From Trichoplusia ni (lineage: Eukaryota; Arthropoda; Insecta; Lepidoptera; Noctuidae), in NCBI RefSeq assembly GCF_003590095.1, contig NC_039488.1:13826001-13890000 (forward strand): 64,000 nt of DNA. The letters run 5' to 3'. This document shows, one piece after another, positions 61,561-64,000 of the stretch (position 1 is the stretch's first letter; the number at the start of each line of letters is the position of its first letter). The notes under the pieces were generated by a model. That model was given only the letters and a program-made list of their open reading frames with translations. It searched no databases and had not been told where the DNA came from. The position numbers and the translations under genes are program-made.

Positions 61561-64000
61561 CAACCAGAAACCACTAGTGGTAGAGTTATGAGGCGCTGTG
61601 TTAAGATAATTGTGTTCGCTGCTTAATTTGGACTGTTTCCGTCTGTGCGTTTGAGCGTTATAGTACTTATGGCATCTCTCCCGGTGTGTGTGTCTGTGGG
61701 ATTTAAGGCATGCCGACTAGTACTGCGCGATGTTTTGTATGTTAAAACCTCGTTTGAAGTAATTGTTTGCGTAATTCACACATTTTATTAACTTAGTCTG
61801 AACGATGCTTGTGTTTGCAAAATCCCATCTGATACTAAAATACCGAGTTTTTCTGCTTTTTCAATATCTAGAAATAACAATCAAATTGTATTGACTCTAA
61901 TATCAAAAATAGTGTTCAATATTTTTAAACTTTTCATCTAGCAAAACTGAGTTCATCATTATGAAAGCTTGCGGTCGGAATCCCTTCAAGTAAAACTAAG
62001 GTGTGTGGATGAATGGCACACACAACTTACCTGGCGTCGTAATCCCTCCATGATCCACCAGATGGAGCATAAACATAGCTTACAAGAGAACAAATTGAAT
62101 TAAATATGAGCAGTTTGCGAGTAACCGGTATTAATTGCGTGATGGCCTCGCTCCGGCCTTAATCGTCCCTCCCATTATTTTTATTTACTGCCTCCCTTCA
62201 CAGCTACGGTCCCTATATCTCCAACTTCCAAGGGATTGAAATAGTTTCGGGATGCTTAGGATTCACGAATGTTCGGGATCGTCGGGAGCAATTAGATATT
62301 GTTCTTGTGCTGTAATATTTTTTGCGGGTTTTCTTTAATTTCCGCCATTGCTTCGAGTTGTTGAGTTATGTTCTTCTTCTGTTTTTAAGTGCTTTGCTGG
62401 TCCCAGTACTTTATGGGGCCGTGGAAGTTATTTACTGCTTTATGATTTCTTTATTATTTCAAGTTTTCGTTTAGTTTGTATTTCTGCAACCTAAGAAGAT
62501 AATTGTGATATTTTCTTTAATTTTTACGTTTACCTAAAATAACTGTAAAAAAAATGGTATTCAATCTGCTTGTCGTTCACATTATATTGGATTTCTTTCT
62601 ATCATTCATGTACAATATAAAAGGGCACTCTTAATTGAAATCGTGTATAATGGAGTACAGCGAGCGAAAGTTAGGTACTATTCAAGCGGCCGCAAAATAG
62701 AAAAAATGACTACAAAGAAACTTAATCGAATTCCGAACAGCTCTTATCCCGATTTAGTGATTGGCTACATTGTAGGCCATACTGGGTACACTGCGGGGCT
62801 AAACATACTCATCAGGAGACAAAAGTGTATTGTGGAGGCGAGCGACGCCGGGCCGCAACACTATGTGTTCATACGAGCTTTTGTTTTCTAATGCCTTTGT
62901 TGCATGAGTATAATGGGGTTGCTAATGAATGTGCAACTCATACATTTTTGTAAACGCCGGTAAAGAGTTTTAATGAGGTTTCTTCTTTCTTCTTGGCAGT
63001 GAAGGAAGTGTTGCCAGGTGGGTGTTCCCGCGGCGGGTGGGGTGCTTGCTTTGAAATTAGGGCAGATACTATCTGTGTGTCTAATGGGTACGTTGCTGTA
63101 ATATCCTTTCATACAGTAGGTTTTCTACAATACTCGGTTATAGTGTAGGTAATTTATTTTAATTGCTTCATTTTCTTTTTGTTCATAGCAAAGAACGAAT
63201 AGCTTTTGTCTCGGTTTTGCTGGTAGTTTTCTAATGACGTTAGCGGCACTTTCATACGCATTTTCTATTATGCTGACTTTTTTCTCCTTCTGTGTACGTA
63301 CACTATTATAAACATAAATAGTTTTAGATAAGCACTTCGTAATCTCACGAAGAAGTGTTAAGGCAAAGTTGTGAATCGAATACTTTTTGCTATGTGCTTT
63401 TATAACACATAATATCTATTTGTCAGGAAGCAAATTTTATTGTACAAATCAATAATTTTTCTATTAAACATTGAAAAGTAGTAAAACTGGTCGGACTTAC
63501 CACAGAATACAGACTACCTACTATTATGAAAATCCATCCACGTTAGAATCGTGAGGACGTACGTACATACGCATTTTACTTTAATTAGTGTCGTTTCAAT
63601 TATACTCTTTTACCAAGGGTAAAAGGGATGATTTAAGGTCGGAAAGGCACGGTAAGGGTTGATAGATGCTTGTCTTTGTGATAAAGGGGTTGCGGGTTGT
63701 TTTCCCGCATGGGTCTAATATTTTAAGATAGAAAAACCACTTTCACTTATATGTGTTATGTTCATTAATATATTATGTTGGACCACTAGCGTTTAGTTAA
63801 ATATAGGGGCTTAAATAACTTATTAGTTTAGGACTTTTTGGGACATAATGTACTAACACAATTAATAACATTTTTTTTGTAGTATATTGCGAGATGATAA
63901 TAGTTAAAAATGATTTCATTTTCACAAAAAGTTCGGGAAAGCGAAAAAGTTACAAGTGAGCAAACATGAAGCTTAATTAATTAATTAATTTATTTATTTA

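Larger units (their letters stand above)
59465..64000. other. Mostly non-coding, one candidate microexon
   Basis: Besides the microexon at 60219 and the repeat at 61410, a 48-nt segment on the minus strand (62082-62035) lies between TTCTCTTGTAAG and GTAAGT and is open in all frames, so it is weak evidence for an exon. An 82-codon frame at 62643 has no recognisable motif. The window ends in a TAAT/TTTA simple repeat. Confidence 0.45.

Noticed and set aside
62035..62082. 48-nt minus-strand segment between acceptor-like and GTAAGT sites
   Set aside because: Open in all three phases and resembling a common repeat phrase (CATCTGGTGGATCATGG), so evidence for an exon is too weak.

Overview
The window is AT-rich, intron-rich nuclear DNA from an insect, almost certainly a moth or butterfly. 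The evidence is tRNA- and 5S-rRNA-derived SINEs of lepidopteran type, RTE- and jockey-type LINE tails, Penelope-like retroelement (PLE) remnants and the abundant 'TTGCCCGCGACTTCG ... ATATTAGTAGG' repeat. A noctuid-like moth is plausible but unproven. Nothing bacterial, plasmid or CRISPR-like is present.

The left part (1-13,060) holds the one gene that can be read completely: a 13-exon minus-strand gene (coding span 6,290-12,912, 736 aa) for a 'nose resistant to fluoxetine 6'-like membrane acyltransferase. Every splice junction keeps frame and uses GT-AG. A TATA-like box and GATA motifs lie upstream and AATAAA signals lie downstream. Its introns carry a jockey-type LINE tail and a common lepidopteran repeat, and a tiny RTE tail with an 18-bp target-site duplication sits just past its 3' end. 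Two isolated exon-like segments (2,557-2,642 minus; 5,060-5,220 plus) may belong to neighbouring genes.

From 13 to 47 kb I find no convincing protein gene. This stretch holds SINEs, a Helitron-like element, and a series of foldback elements. The most striking, at 24,444-25,376, is two 5'-truncated PLE copies joined head to head. They form 426-bp arms that encode the same GIY-YIG endonuclease C-terminus on both strands, flanked by a 13-bp target duplication. The same family recurs at 18.5 and 32.1 kb. A second family with the same layout lies at 19.1 and 49.5 kb, with a fragment at 27.0 kb. Both families carry a CATGAT-hairpin-CGAAAC-GTC signature that resembles a decayed hammerhead ribozyme.

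The right part (47-64 kb) has a strong TATA/Inr core promoter (47,556-47,590) and a small three-exon plus-strand gene (50,450-51,236) predicted to encode a 71-aa secreted peptide. It also has a nested TA-flanked MITE (57,375-58,212), a 190-bp-arm palindrome (58,769-59,464), further repeats and one candidate 31-nt microexon (60,219-60,249). The two readable genes show no functional link. Much of the rest could be introns of genes extending beyond the window.
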